Source: Alphaproteobacteria bacterium
GTDB taxonomy: Bacteria; Pseudomonadota; Alphaproteobacteria; UBA6615
Reading direction: 5' to 3'
NCBI GenBank assembly: GCA_030831135.1
Contig: JAURLR010000377.1
Coordinates: 1-6,130, forward strand
DNA length: 6,130 nt
Every line of letters starts with the position of its first letter. Position 1 is the stretch's first letter. The position numbers were made by a program, and so were the translations under genes. The notes beneath the pieces were generated by a model. It had not been told where the DNA came from and ran no database searches. It worked only from the letters and a program-made list of their open reading frames with translations. Of this stretch, positions 5,836-6,130 are shown in pieces.

Positions 5836-6130
5836 ATGAGCGGGATCGTCATCACGATTGCACAACAGAAAGGCGGCTCGGGGAAAACTACCGTTGCTGC
5901 AAATCTTGCTGCTGTCTGGTGCCTCGAAGAGGGCTTGTCCGTTGCAATCCTGGATGTTGACCCGCAAGGCAGCCTGGGAGAGTGGTTCGAGCGTCGGGAG
6001 GAACGTCTGGGGGAAGCGGGAACCGGATTGTCGTTTCGCACGGCCAGTGGCTGGGGGGCCAAGCGTGAGGCCCGTTCGCTGGCCCGCGATCACGACATGG
6101 TCCTGATCGATACGCCGCCCCATGCCGATC
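5836..6130 (+). CDS. ParA-family (MinD/ParA/Soj) ATPase, 3' partial
   Basis: The first 98 codons of a ParA-type P-loop ATPase are visible before the right edge. Such proteins dimerise on ATP binding, usually bind DNA or membrane, and position plasmids, chromosomes or protein assemblies. The deviant Walker A is QKGGSGKTT (residues 11-19) with signature Lys12 and catalytic Lys17. Walker A' is LDVDPQG (39-45), and the Walker B Asp is in VLIDTPP (89-95). There is no extra N-terminal DNA-binding extension, unlike P1-type ParA. ATG 5836 is preferred over ATG 5830, because GGAGG (5824-5828) is 7 bases from the former but only 1 from the latter. Whether a ParB-like partner follows cannot be seen. It could be a chromosomal segregation ATPase or an orphan ParA-like positioning protein. 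Confidence 0.93.
   Translation, partial: MSGIVITIAQQKGGSGKTTVAANLAAVWCLEEGLSVAILDVDPQGSLGEWFERREERLGEAGTGLSFRTASGWGAKREARSLARDHDMVLIDTPPHAD

Noticed and set aside
4203..6062. A long stop-free minus-strand reading frame (619 codons) opposite the monooxygenase gene and the terminator.
   Set aside because: It runs antisense to a clear family enzyme, crosses a terminator and the ParA-like start, and its translation shows no recognisable domain. Its length follows from the codon composition of the plus-strand gene.

Overview
The window is ordinary chromosomal-looking DNA from a moderately GC-rich bacterium, most likely an alphaproteobacterium. That guess rests on codon choice, SDR and LysR-family content and the style of the ParA-like protein; it is an inference, not a match to a named species. 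I see no rRNA or tRNA gene, CRISPR array, insertion sequence or prophage gene. The six protein genes with assignable families, plus a ParA-like gene cut by the right edge, cover nearly all of the sequence. No non-coding gap exceeds about 160 bases.

Layout. Bases 2-709 (+) are the 3' part of a classical short-chain dehydrogenase/reductase (SDR) whose nucleotide-binding N-terminus lies left of the window. A strong hairpin terminator at 756-786 sits between it and a converging four-gene leftward run. Read in transcription order, that run is LysR regulator B (4299-3361), LysR regulator A (3314-2391), a second SDR (2343-1567) and a TauE/SafE-family membrane exporter (1548-793). The gaps are 46, 47 and 18 bases. 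Diverging from LysR B is a flavin-dependent luciferase-like monooxygenase (LLM class, 4446-5681, +), closed by a GNRA-loop terminator. A ParA-type ATPase starts at 5836 (+) and runs off the right edge.

How the genes may work together. A LysR gene divergent from an oxidoreductase is the classic arrangement for a LysR-controlled catabolic gene. The 146-base divergent gap holds a plausible LysR box centred about 65 bases upstream of the predicted monooxygenase start site and overlapping the perfect -10 of the regulator itself. A second, clearly paralogous LysR follows directly, then an SDR and an exporter. The simplest reading is a small catabolic or detoxification locus: the LLM enzyme oxygenates a small substrate, the SDR interconverts an alcohol and carbonyl, and the TauE/SafE protein exports an organic or sulfur-containing anion. 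The substrate cannot be read from the sequence. The ParA-like gene appears to be an unrelated neighbour.

Most unusual points: the second SDR and the exporter share a reading frame separated by one TAG and six codons, which forces a TTG start on the exporter; LysR A appears to be leaderless; the second SDR has threonine where the catalytic serine is expected; and two paralogous LysR genes stand in tandem. I found no clear evidence of a wholly new system.
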